Assembly (NCBI GenBank): GCA_023392595.1
Contig: JAEVYU010000046.1
Location: forward strand, 62,001 to 126,000
Length of the DNA stretch: 64,000 bases
Direction: 5' to 3'
Source: Bacillota bacterium
GTDB taxonomy: Bacteria > Bacillota > UBA4882 > UBA8346
A model generated the notes under the pieces. That model ran no database searches. It was not told where the DNA came from and was given only the letters and a program-made list of their open reading frames with translations. Each line of letters starts with the position of its first letter. Position 1 is the stretch's first letter. Position numbers and translations under genes: made by a program. Below, piece by piece: positions 41,760 through 49,711 of this stretch.

Positions 41760-43646
41760 TCAATTTTTATTTGTTGTTTTGATTACCGGACGCATACTGC
41801 CGGCGTAACTTTCGAGTCCTTTAATGATTGCCCCGGCGCAGGCCGAGCGGAATTCTTCGGTTTTCAGATAAGCTTCTTCCTCCGGCACAATCATATAAGC
41901 TGACTCTGTAAGGATGGAAGGCATCTGGGGGGAACGGGTCAATGCCAGATTGTCATAATATAAGCCGTCATCCCGCAGATTGTAATCGCTGGCGCCGACA
42001 AATCTCTTAGAATATGCTGTATGAACTTCACTTGCCAGTTGCAGACTCATCGGAGTAAAATAATATACCCCAAAACCATGTTTAAGGAAGGGATTTCCTC
42101 CATAAGGCAATGCATTATTATGAATGCTGATCAGAATGTCCGCCTTATTCTTCCAGGCGATCTTGGGCCTGTCGGCCAGTGGAACATCCTCGTTACCGAT
42201 ACGGATCATGATAACCTGCGCCCCTTTTGCCAGGAGTTGTTGTTGTAAGTTTTGAGCCAGGGCCAGGTTGGCATCTTTCTCCATATATCCGGTAGTACCG
42301 ATGGCTCCGGTGTCAGGCAATCCGTGTCCGGCATCTACGGCAATCGTAAGTCCTTCCAAGGAAGAACGCACACTCACAGGTAAGGTGGGAGGCGTTCTTA
42401 ATTCGAGTAGAAAATCATTTCCTTCAAAGCGGGGATCATAACCCCACCAGCTTTTAGCGTTCGTAAAAATCCGTATTCTGTAGGTTTCCTCATCCTCCTG
42501 AAACCAACTGATATTGTTGACAACACCGCAAACCGGATTAGAGATTATATCGGTGTTGGAGTATGCTCCATAAAACGATACATCAATATATTTTCCTTCT
42601 GTATCGGGCTCAATTTTATAAGGAATCTTGCGGCCAAGGGGCAGCCGGATTTTCGTGGAACGTTCATTGGAACTAACCGCCATATTTCCAATTACAACTT
42701 GAGCAGGCATTGTTCCTTTCGGAAGCAGCTTCACCTGGCTGGCAGTGACCCATACGGTTTTGGTTTTGGTCAATTTGACCCGATATTCTTCGCCTCTTTT
42801 TCCGGACAATTGCAACAGGGTACCTGGCGGCGGGAACATCAAATATCCAGCTTTATCACTTTGGCTGATGGCCGGACCCGTTCGTAAGACTGCGTCAGCG
42901 GAAGTAGTCTCGGCCATCACCGGAATACGGGTGGGAAATATTGAAACCGTGCCGGTTGATTCTTTGGAGAACTTTTGATGATGATCATTGAGCGTGATCG
43001 TAAATTTCGATTTTTTTAATTTGTCATGCCCTCCAATCGTATAAACTCCTCTATAAAAACCGCTTGAGGGAGCGGATTCAACCATGGGAAACTGCTGGCG
43101 AACCCCTTTCACTTTAAAATATGCCATTTTACCCGGCGTTCCCTGGCAAACTACCTCAACATTATCACCCGGTAACAATTCTTGTTCCTGGGAGGGGCTC
43201 ACAGCGGTGATGGTTAATTTGCCAGCTGTTTCCGGCTGGGAGGCCGGAGCGCCTACTTGAATGTTTCGGGTGAGATGATAAGTTGCATCTCCGATTTGAA
43301 GGTCGGCTTTGATTTGAAATGGGCCGGACGACAACTGGATCATGGTGATAAAACCGCCGCTGGTATAGACCGGCACCTGATTCCCATTAATCCATAGTTT
43401 ACCCCCAACCGGTACCGAACCATATACGAAAGTCGATGATATTGCCGGAATCCTCACGTTTTCCGCCGGTTCAATGATTTTTATCGGATTATTCATCCGG
43501 GATGGTTCGGAGTTATCATTGGTAGCGCCGACCAGTTGAGACTGAAGGGAATCGGAATTACCCTCTGCATAGGTTTTGTTGCAATATATTAAAGAAAATA
43601 GCACCATAACCAATAACAAAGGGATTAAATAAGCTGCCTTTTTCAT
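41760..43646 (-). CDS. N-acetylmuramoyl-L-alanine amidase (Amidase_3) with N-terminal repeats
   Basis: 628 residues. A signal peptide (about 1-27, ending in NKTYAEG) precedes about 390 residues of Ig/SH3-like and beta-rich modules (VYGSVPVGGKLWING, AYFKVKGVRQQFP, RTGPAISQSDKAGYLMFPPPGTLL which looks like an SH3b). The C-terminal zinc amidase has AVDAGHGLPDTGA (His), EKDANLALA (Glu), ISIHNNALP (His) and LTESAYM (Glu), the complete catalytic set. It cleaves the bond between MurNAc and L-Ala of peptidoglycan outside the cell. GAGGAG precedes ATG 43646. Confidence 0.93.
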   Translation of the reverse strand: MKKAAYLIPLLLVMVLFSLIYCNKTYAEGNSDSLQSQLVGATNDNSEPSRMNNPIKIIEPAENVRIPAISSTFVYGSVPVGGKLWINGNQVPVYTSGGFITMIQLSSGPFQIKADLQIGDATYHLTRNIQVGAPASQPETAGKLTITAVSPSQEQELLPGDNVEVVCQGTPGKMAYFKVKGVRQQFPMVESAPSSGFYRGVYTIGGHDKLKKSKFTITLNDHHQKFSKESTGTVSIFPTRIPVMAETTSADAVLRTGPAISQSDKAGYLMFPPPGTLLQLSGKRGEEYRVKLTKTKTVWVTASQVKLLPKGTMPAQVVIGNMAVSSNERSTKIRLPLGRKIPYKIEPDTEGKYIDVSFYGAYSNTDIISNPVCGVVNNISWFQEDEETYRIRIFTNAKSWWGYDPRFEGNDFLLELRTPPTLPVSVRSSLEGLTIAVDAGHGLPDTGAIGTTGYMEKDANLALAQNLQQQLLAKGAQVIMIRIGNEDVPLADRPKIAWKNKADILISIHNNALPYGGNPFLKHGFGVYYFTPMSLQLASEVHTAYSKRFVGASDYNLRDDGLYYDNLALTRSPQMPSILTESAYMIVPEEEAYLKTEEFRSACAGAIIKGLESYAGSMRPVIKTTNKN

Positions 43647-43775
43647 AATTAACTCCTCTGCATTTGCTTGAAAAATATAATTTGTAGTATTTCTTTGTAA
43701 AACGGATCACTTCCTTTAAAGTTTCACTGGAAATGGATAAGCTTTTTTGCCATTATCAAAGCCGCTAGAAAAATC

Positions 43776-43817
43776 AAAAAATCCAATTCTCCCCTAAAGG
43801 AAAAACTGGATTTTTGT
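43776..43817 (-). terminator. hisG terminator
   Basis: AAAAATCCAGTTTTTCC pairs imperfectly with GAATTGGATTTTT on the minus strand, followed by a T-run; located between hisG and the amidase gene. Confidence 0.6.
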
Positions 43818-43837
43818 TGACGGAATATTATTGTTTA

Positions 43838-44686
43838 TTAGATTCGGCAGGTTCGAATTTCGGTGACGATAATCGCCTTTGCACCCAGAGCCGCTAATTG
43901 GTCGATAATTGTATTCATATCGGCCTTTTTAACCATTGCTTTCACAGCAGCCCAGTTGTCGTTGCTAAGGGGCGAAATTGTGGGAGATTCAATACCTGGT
44001 GTTATTTTACAAGCCGCCGCCAAGGCATCTTTGGGTATGTCATATTCTGCAAGTACGTATTCCCGGGCGACAATGATTCCCTTTAAACGTTGCAGGAAAA
44101 GCTCCACGCCTTTGTTGGAGGTTGTATCCTCGGAATGAGCGATTAAAATCGCCTCGGATTTCAGTAAAGGTTTGCCGATCTTCATCAATCCGGCTTCTTC
44201 CAGAGTTTTTCCGGATTGGACCACATCGGCAATGGCATCCGCCACGCCCAGTTTGATTGAAATTTCTACCGCACCATCAAGCTTTACGATCTGAGCTTGA
44301 ATTCCGCGTTCTTTCAGATCATGCTCCACCAAACGGGGATAGGATGTGGCAATCCGTTTTTCGGAAAAATCGCCGGGAGTGAGGTTGCTTCCTTTTGGAA
44401 CAGCATAAAAGAATGAGGAATGGCCAAAATTAAGGGTTAATAATTCTATTACTTTGGCTTCGCTGTCCAGGACTAAATCCCGTCCTGTTATGCCCAAGTC
44501 CAGAAAACCATTGCCAATGTATATTGCGATATCGCGGGGACGCAAAAAATAAAAATCAACCTCATTGGCAAGATCCTGAATGATGAGTTCACTAGAATTC
44601 CGTCTGCATTTATACCCGGCTTCAGTAACCAAACGTATTGCATCTTCCGATAAAATGCCCTTATTGGGTAAGGCTATCTTAATCAT
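43838..44686 (-). CDS. hisG: ATP phosphoribosyltransferase, long form
   Basis: 282 residues, the long (HisG_L) form with a C-terminal ACT-like regulatory domain that binds histidine. First step of histidine synthesis, joining ATP and PRPP. IALPNKGILSEDAIRL, LGITGRDLVLDS and DGAVEISIKLGVADAIADVV are typical; the C-terminal 75 residues (KITPGIESPTISPL) form the regulatory part. It lies 23 bases after hisE in the same operon; no other his genes are nearby. Confidence 0.95.
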   Translation of the reverse strand: MIKIALPNKGILSEDAIRLVTEAGYKCRRNSSELIIQDLANEVDFYFLRPRDIAIYIGNGFLDLGITGRDLVLDSEAKVIELLTLNFGHSSFFYAVPKGSNLTPGDFSEKRIATSYPRLVEHDLKERGIQAQIVKLDGAVEISIKLGVADAIADVVQSGKTLEEAGLMKIGKPLLKSEAILIAHSEDTTSNKGVELFLQRLKGIIVAREYVLAEYDIPKDALAAACKITPGIESPTISPLSNDNWAAVKAMVKKADMNTIIDQLAALGAKAIIVTEIRTCRI

Positions 44687-44709
44687 GGAAAACTCTCCTT
44701 ACTTGAGTA

Positions 44710-44973
44710 TTAAAGATATTTATAGACATCGTCCAGGGTCAAATCACAAGCCAGCATCATGACCTGGATATGATAAAGAAGTTGCGATATCTCTTCTGCG
44801 GTTTTCTCTTTTCCTTCGTATTCAGCAGCCATCCAAACTTCAGCCGCTTCTTCAACAATTTTTTTCCCAATGGCATGTTTTCCTTTATTGAATTCCTTAA
44901 CCGTCCCTGAAGTCAGATCTTCGTTCTTCACTTTGGTCGCTAATTCTGAAAATAGGGTTTCAAACTGCTTCAT
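44710..44973 (-). CDS. hisE: Phosphoribosyl-ATP pyrophosphohydrolase
   Basis: 87 residues from ATG 44973 (GGAG six bases before). Removes pyrophosphate from phosphoribosyl-ATP in histidine synthesis. IGKKIVEEAAEVWMAA and EEISQLLYHIQVMM give the metal-binding Glu residues of the MazG-like fold. Upstream a TATAAT at 45030-45025 (minus strand) may serve as its promoter. Confidence 0.94.
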   Translation of the reverse strand: MKQFETLFSELATKVKNEDLTSGTVKEFNKGKHAIGKKIVEEAAEVWMAAEYEGKEKTAEEISQLLYHIQVMMLACDLTLDDVYKYL

Positions 44974-45071
44974 CATAATCTCCATTCAATTGATTCGACT
45001 GTTATTGAAATAAAATCCTGAATTATTATAACATAAAAATTGGTAAGTTTAATAAAGCTCTTAATAGAAAG

Positions 45072-46628
45072 TTAGACAAGTTTTAAGGTCCAATCTTCCA
45101 CATTCCAGACATCCGATACCCAATCGTTATAGAACTCAGGTTCATGGCTGACGATAACGATAGTCCCCCTAAATTCCCGCAATGCTTTTTTAAGTTCGGC
45201 CTTGGCATCCACATCAAGATGGTTGGTGGGCTCGTCAAGAATCAGCCAGTTGACCTCCTGTAACATCAGTTTGCATAGCCTTACTTTGGCATTTTCACCG
45301 CCGCTCAGCATCATCATCTGTGTGGCGATATGTTCCTTTGTTAGGCCGCAACTTGCCAAGGCGCCCCGCACTCCCGCGTTACCAAGTCCAGGAAATTCAT
45401 TCCATACTTCCTCTAGCGCCGTGTTGGTGTTGTTTTTAAGCGATTCTTGTTCAAAATAGCCGGGGATTACCAATTCATCCAATTTCACAGAACCGGACAA
45501 TGGAGGCTGAATACCCAGAAGGGTTTTTAGCAAAGTTGACTTGCCAAGACCGTTGACTCCCCGAATCGCCACTTTCTTGCCGCGCTCCAAGACTAAATCG
45601 AGAGGCCGGGTTAATGGTTCATCATAACCAATCACCAGATCCTCTGCCCGTAAAATAAACTTACTGGGAGTCTTCGCTTCTTGGAATTTAAAAGTCGGTT
45701 TTAATTTAACGCGATCTTTTTCAATGATCTCCATTTTGTCAAGTTTTTTTTGACGACTTTTCGCTAAATTGGCTGTAGCGGCCCGGGCTTTATTACGGGC
45801 TACAAAATCTTCAAGTTTTTCAATCTCTTTTTGTTGCTTGTCAAAGGCTTTCTGGGTTTGTTCTTTTTTAAGAAGATACAATTGTTGAAAATCATCATAA
45901 TTACCCGTATAGCGAGTTAGCTTAGCATTTTCCACATGATAAATCACGTTCACAACGTCATTCAGAAATGGAATATCATGCGATACAAGAATAAAAGCAT
46001 TTTCATAGTTTTGTAAATAGTTTTTTAACCATTCAATGTGATGGACGTCAAGAAAATTTGTGGGCTCGTCCATAATTAAAATCATCGGGTTTTGCAGAAG
46101 TAACTTGGTAAGCAATACTTTCGCCCTTTGTCCGCCGCTTAAGTCACTGACATCCCGGTCGAGGCCGATTTCTCCCAAGCCCAATCCATTGGCAACTTCT
46201 TCGATTTTAGCATCAATTGTATAAAAACCATTATGTTCCAGCGAACTTTGGATCTCTCCGACTTCTTCCATCATTGCCGTTATTTCATTATCGGAGGCGT
46301 TGCCCATTTTTTCATAGATTTGCAACATTTCCTGTTCAAGATCGAACATCGGTCGAAAGGCTTCACGTAAAACTTCCCGGATGGTTTTCCCCTTAGTTAA
46401 TGCGGTGTGCTGGTCTAAATAGCCGGTGGTAATCCGGTTGCACCATTCGATTTTCCCATCATCGGGAGAAATTTTTCCATTGATAATATTTAAAAAAGTA
46501 GTTTTCCCTTCCCCGTTGGCCCCGACTAGACCGACGTGTTCCCCTTTCAATAATCGGAAAGATGCATTTTCCAATATTTTGCGATCCCCAAAACCGTGAC
46601 TGACATTTTCAACAGTTAATATGCTCAT
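45072..46628 (-). CDS. ABC-F family ATPase (YkpA/YbiT type)
   Basis: 518 residues with two ABC domains. Walker A GANGEGKTTFLN and GVNGLGKSTLLK; signatures LSGGQRAKVLL and LSGGENAKVRL; Walker B ILIMDEPTNFLD and LILDEPTNHLD. ABC-F proteins act on the ribosome as translation factors or antibiotic-protection factors. A charged interdomain linker (about 245-300) is the part that reaches the P-site tRNA. Length and DEPTNFLDVHHIEWL favour the YkpA/YbiT group; a resistance role is not indicated by the sequence. Confidence 0.93.
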   Translation of the reverse strand: MSILTVENVSHGFGDRKILENASFRLLKGEHVGLVGANGEGKTTFLNIINGKISPDDGKIEWCNRITTGYLDQHTALTKGKTIREVLREAFRPMFDLEQEMLQIYEKMGNASDNEITAMMEEVGEIQSSLEHNGFYTIDAKIEEVANGLGLGEIGLDRDVSDLSGGQRAKVLLTKLLLQNPMILIMDEPTNFLDVHHIEWLKNYLQNYENAFILVSHDIPFLNDVVNVIYHVENAKLTRYTGNYDDFQQLYLLKKEQTQKAFDKQQKEIEKLEDFVARNKARAATANLAKSRQKKLDKMEIIEKDRVKLKPTFKFQEAKTPSKFILRAEDLVIGYDEPLTRPLDLVLERGKKVAIRGVNGLGKSTLLKTLLGIQPPLSGSVKLDELVIPGYFEQESLKNNTNTALEEVWNEFPGLGNAGVRGALASCGLTKEHIATQMMMLSGGENAKVRLCKLMLQEVNWLILDEPTNHLDVDAKAELKKALREFRGTIVIVSHEPEFYNDWVSDVWNVEDWTLKLV

Positions 46629-47072
46629 TTTGCCTCATTTTTTAAAAGTAAGCTCAATAATTTAATTAAATGATCCGAATCTTCCTTGCATTATTTTAAC
46701 TGAATTGCTTCCTAAAAGCAAAGCCAAAGTCGAAGTTTGTGATAACTTTTTTATTAAAATCCTAAGTTATCTTGATTTTTTCATGGGGATTCACTCATAA
46801 AATCTTGCCAAATCTGGCTGTTTTCGATATAATGGGTTTAATTTATATCGAAACGGTCTATATCAATCGAAGTGATTTATTAAACCTAGGCTTCTTAAAT
46901 ACACGGGACTTATGGCCTAATTCGGTTCATGGGTCTTTTTTTTCAAAATGCCAAAATACGTCTAAGGGTAATCGGCAACAAACCGGAGTACACTATGCAG
47001 GTAAATATTTAGAAATCGATTCCCGTGTATGAACATTCGATTACTTCTATGGGTTCATCAAGGAGGAACATT
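46629..47072. other. Intergenic region between the ABC-F gene and murJ
   Basis: This 444-base gap between divergent genes has no protein gene I can support. It holds the murJ promoter at 46805-46833. ORFs here overlap the promoter and lack ribosome sites. Confidence 0.5.
46805..46833 (+). promoter_or_regulatory. Probable murJ promoter
   Basis: TTGCCA (46805-46810), 17 bases, TATAAT (46828-46833). Gives a leader of about 230 bases before murJ. Confidence 0.7.
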
Positions 47073-48656
47073 ATGGATGAAAAAGTAACGAGACAGGCTG
47101 CCAAAGCGGCTGGCATGATCTCGGTTATGTTTTTAATCAGCCGTATCTTGGGATTTGTACGGGAAAGCCTTTCAGGAAGCCTCTTTACTCGTTTTGAAAC
47201 AGATTCTTTTTTTGCCGCTTTTATTATCCCGGACGTGATGTATTATTTATTGGTTGGCGGCGCGCTTTCAGCGGCCTTTATTCCAATGTTCACCGAATAT
47301 TTATCCAAGGGCGAGGAAGAAGAAGGCTGGAAGATGGCCAGCACTTTTATAAATATAGTTTTTTTAATACTTACCGGGTTAACCATTTTAGGAGTATTTT
47401 TTACCCGGTGGATTATTCCATTGGAAGCCCCGCATTTTCCCCCGGATAAGATTCATTTATTGATCAGCTTAACCAAGATTATGTTTCCGGCAGTTTGTTT
47501 TACGGCTCTAGCCGGATTAGTCGGAGGAGTTTTAAATTCATACCGTTACTTTTTAGGGCCAGCTTTGGGCCCCAACATTTATAACATTGGAATTATCGCT
47601 GGCGCAGCCTTGTTAGGGTCTCATTTTGGCATCAAGGGAATGGCTATCGGGGTCCTTATTGGAGCCATCGGAAATTTTTTAACCCAGTTGATGTTTTTGC
47701 CTAAATGCGGCGGCAAATACTATCGCTTCGGCTATATTGATCTCAAAAATACTGGATTTCACAGGATGTTGCTCTTATGGATCCCGGCTTTAATAGGCCT
47801 TTCAGCCGATCAGGTGAATATTTGGGCGACCACCGCCATGGCTTCCGGTCTTCCCGAGGGAGGTATCACGGCTATCCGTTTTGCCAACCGGCTGGTTCAA
47901 TTGCCAATCGGGATTTTCGCCGCCGGAATTTCTATGGCTTTCTTCCCATTACTATCCAGTCTGGTGGCAGAAAAGAAAATCGAACATTACAAAGATACTT
48001 TATCCTTGGCGTTGCGAACGATCTTCTTTATCATGGTTCCGGCTGGCATTGGTTTGATTGTTTTGCGTTACCCGATTGTTAAATTGCTGTTTGAACGTCA
48101 GAAATTCACACCACAGGATACGGCCCTTACTTCTTATGCATTGCTTTTCTATAGTTTGACGATTTTTGCCCATGCCGCGATATTAATGCTTCCCAGAGCA
48201 TTTTATGCTTTACAGGATACCAAAACCCCGGTTATTGTCAGCTTTATTTCCGTATCTTCCAGCATCTTTTTTAACTGGCTGTTTCTGAAGTATACAACCT
48301 TGGGAGTTGGCGGTTTTGCTTTATCCTTTTCGATTATGGGTTTGGTGAATATGTTATTATTGATGATGATTTTACGGCGAAAAATTGGCGGCATGAGGGG
48401 TCATAGCATATTCAAATCCTTTTCCAAGGCATTCTTGGCTTCCCTGGTGATGGGAGTCGGGATTTATTTCTTTATTCGACTGAGTAGTTTTATGACTCGC
48501 AGTTTCAGCGGCCACCTGGAAGCGGCGATTCAAATCATTGGCGGGATGGCAATCGGCGTGTTAATATATTTAGGATGCGCTTGGCTTTTAAAGATGGAAG
48601 AATTACACATGCTCTTAATGCAAATCCGTAAAAAACTCCATGTAAAGACGGCCTAA
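47073..48656 (+). CDS. murJ: Lipid II flippase MurJ
   Basis: 527 residues with about 14 transmembrane helices of the MOP superfamily. GFVRESLSGSLF near the N-terminus and YYLLVGGALSAAFIPMFTEYL, GVLNSYRYFLGPALGPNIYN and RFANRLVQLPIGIFAAGISMAFFPLLS are MurJ signatures. Flips lipid II across the membrane for peptidoglycan synthesis. ATG 47073 with AAGGAGG eight bases before; the frame is open upstream to 47025. Confidence 0.95.
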   Translation: MDEKVTRQAAKAAGMISVMFLISRILGFVRESLSGSLFTRFETDSFFAAFIIPDVMYYLLVGGALSAAFIPMFTEYLSKGEEEEGWKMASTFINIVFLILTGLTILGVFFTRWIIPLEAPHFPPDKIHLLISLTKIMFPAVCFTALAGLVGGVLNSYRYFLGPALGPNIYNIGIIAGAALLGSHFGIKGMAIGVLIGAIGNFLTQLMFLPKCGGKYYRFGYIDLKNTGFHRMLLLWIPALIGLSADQVNIWATTAMASGLPEGGITAIRFANRLVQLPIGIFAAGISMAFFPLLSSLVAEKKIEHYKDTLSLALRTIFFIMVPAGIGLIVLRYPIVKLLFERQKFTPQDTALTSYALLFYSLTIFAHAAILMLPRAFYALQDTKTPVIVSFISVSSSIFFNWLFLKYTTLGVGGFALSFSIMGLVNMLLLMMILRRKIGGMRGHSIFKSFSKAFLASLVMGVGIYFFIRLSSFMTRSFSGHLEAAIQIIGGMAIGVLIYLGCAWLLKMEELHMLLMQIRKKLHVKTA

Positions 48657-48687
48657 AAATTTGACTTCTTTAGAAAAAGATAAACAA

Positions 48688-48732
48688 AAAAACAGTCTTC
48701 TCGGTATATCAAAACTGAGGGACTGTTTTTTT
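48688..48732 (+). terminator. murJ terminator
   Basis: AAACAGTC (48690-48697) pairs with GACTGTTT (48721-48728), inner stem CTCGGT/ACTGAG, followed by TTTT. Confidence 0.8.
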
Positions 48733-48858
48733 AACCGATTGAACTGAAATCGCTTTTGGTATGAATTTCGGCCTTGTTCTCATGAAAAAATACAGTATTT
48801 GAAATATGATAACTCAAATTAACACAGGTATTGGTGACCCTTTGTAAAAAATTGGGCT

Positions 48859-48887
48859 TTGACGGAGTGCTTTTCCTTTGCTATAAT
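48859..48887 (+). promoter_or_regulatory. Distal promoter of the sleB-like gene
   Basis: TTGACG (48859-48864), 17 bases, TATAAT (48882-48887). Lies about 150 bases before the gene, upstream of a second promoter. Confidence 0.7.
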
Positions 48888-48974
48888 GGCTTTCATGATT
48901 CAATACGGTTGTTTTTTTACGGCAATTTCCAGCTGTTTGAATTTAGTTTTTTTAGAACGGAATCGCTGACAACA

Positions 48975-49002
48975 TTGAAAATTATATGATGACAACTATA
49001 AT
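48975..49002 (+). promoter_or_regulatory. Proximal promoter of the sleB-like gene
   Basis: TTGAAA (48975-48980), 16 bases, TATAAT (48997-49002), then the GAAGGAGGATC ribosome site at 49018. Confidence 0.65.
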
Positions 49003-49035
49003 GAGAGAATTTTTTTGGAAGGAGGATCGATTTTA

Positions 49036-49635
49036 GTGTTAAAAGGGATTTTAATGATAGGAACTGCAATATTGATGCTATCGTTGGAAGTTCTCCCGGT
49101 TAATGCAGCGGTTATGCATAACATACAAAACGGAGATACTCTATATAAAATTGCCGTAAATAATGGAACTTCAGTTCGGGAATTAAAACAGAATAATGGT
49201 TTGACTGGAGACCGTATCTATCCGGGAAGCCAATTGGTCATTCCGGAGAACTCCAATGCTTCTCAAGGAAGCTCTATTGAAAAAGGGGATATCGATTTAT
49301 TGGCACGGCTCATTACTGCCGAGGCCGGAGCCGAACCTTTTAAGGGCAAGGTTGCTGTGGCTTCGGTGATTTTAAATCGTTCGGAGGATAAAAATTTTCC
49401 GAAGACGATTGCCGGAAATATTTTTCAAGCGCATCAGTTTGAATCCGTGTCGAATGGTTTGATTTGGGAAACCCCGACCAAAGACTCGTATCAAGCAGCT
49501 AAGGTCGCTCTAAAAGGATGGGATCCGACCTATGGCGCGAAGTATTTCTTTAATCCGGCAAAAATAAAAGGTCCATCTTGGATGTGGAGCCGGAAGATCG
49601 TTGAGAAAATCGGCAATCATGTTTTTGGCGTATAA
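49036..49635 (+). CDS. LysM plus SleB/CwlJ-type cell wall hydrolase
   Basis: 199 residues from GTG 49036, about 11 bases after AAGGAGG. Signal peptide, then one LysM domain (IQNGDTLYKIAVNNGTSVREL), a Ser-rich linker and a C-terminal Hydrolase_2 (SleB/CwlJ) domain: ITAEAGAEPFKGKVAVASVILNR with the catalytic Glu, FPKTIAGNIF, HQFESVSNG and GAKYFFNP. These enzymes act on spore cortex or vegetative wall; with LysM the protein resembles YkuD/SleB-like spore proteins. A family start at ATG 49054 is possible but loses the signal peptide start. Confidence 0.88.
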   Translation: MLKGILMIGTAILMLSLEVLPVNAAVMHNIQNGDTLYKIAVNNGTSVRELKQNNGLTGDRIYPGSQLVIPENSNASQGSSIEKGDIDLLARLITAEAGAEPFKGKVAVASVILNRSEDKNFPKTIAGNIFQAHQFESVSNGLIWETPTKDSYQAAKVALKGWDPTYGAKYFFNPAKIKGPSWMWSRKIVEKIGNHVFGV

Positions 49636-49648
49636 AGTTTTCTTGAGG

Positions 49649-49694
49649 AAAAGGGCTGAGCCGGATTATAAATTCCAGGCGCGGCCCTTTTTTT
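49649..49694. terminator. Bidirectional terminator between sleB-like and hydrogenase genes
   Basis: AAAGGGC (49650-49656) pairs with GCCCTTT (49684-49690), then TTTT on the plus strand; the minus strand also ends in a T-poor but usable side. Confidence 0.65.
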
Positions 49695-49711
49695 ATCCCT
49701 TAATAAAGAGC

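Noticed and set aside
46772..47032. 86-codon ORF before murJ
   Set aside because: It overlaps the probable murJ promoter and has no ribosome site or domain.
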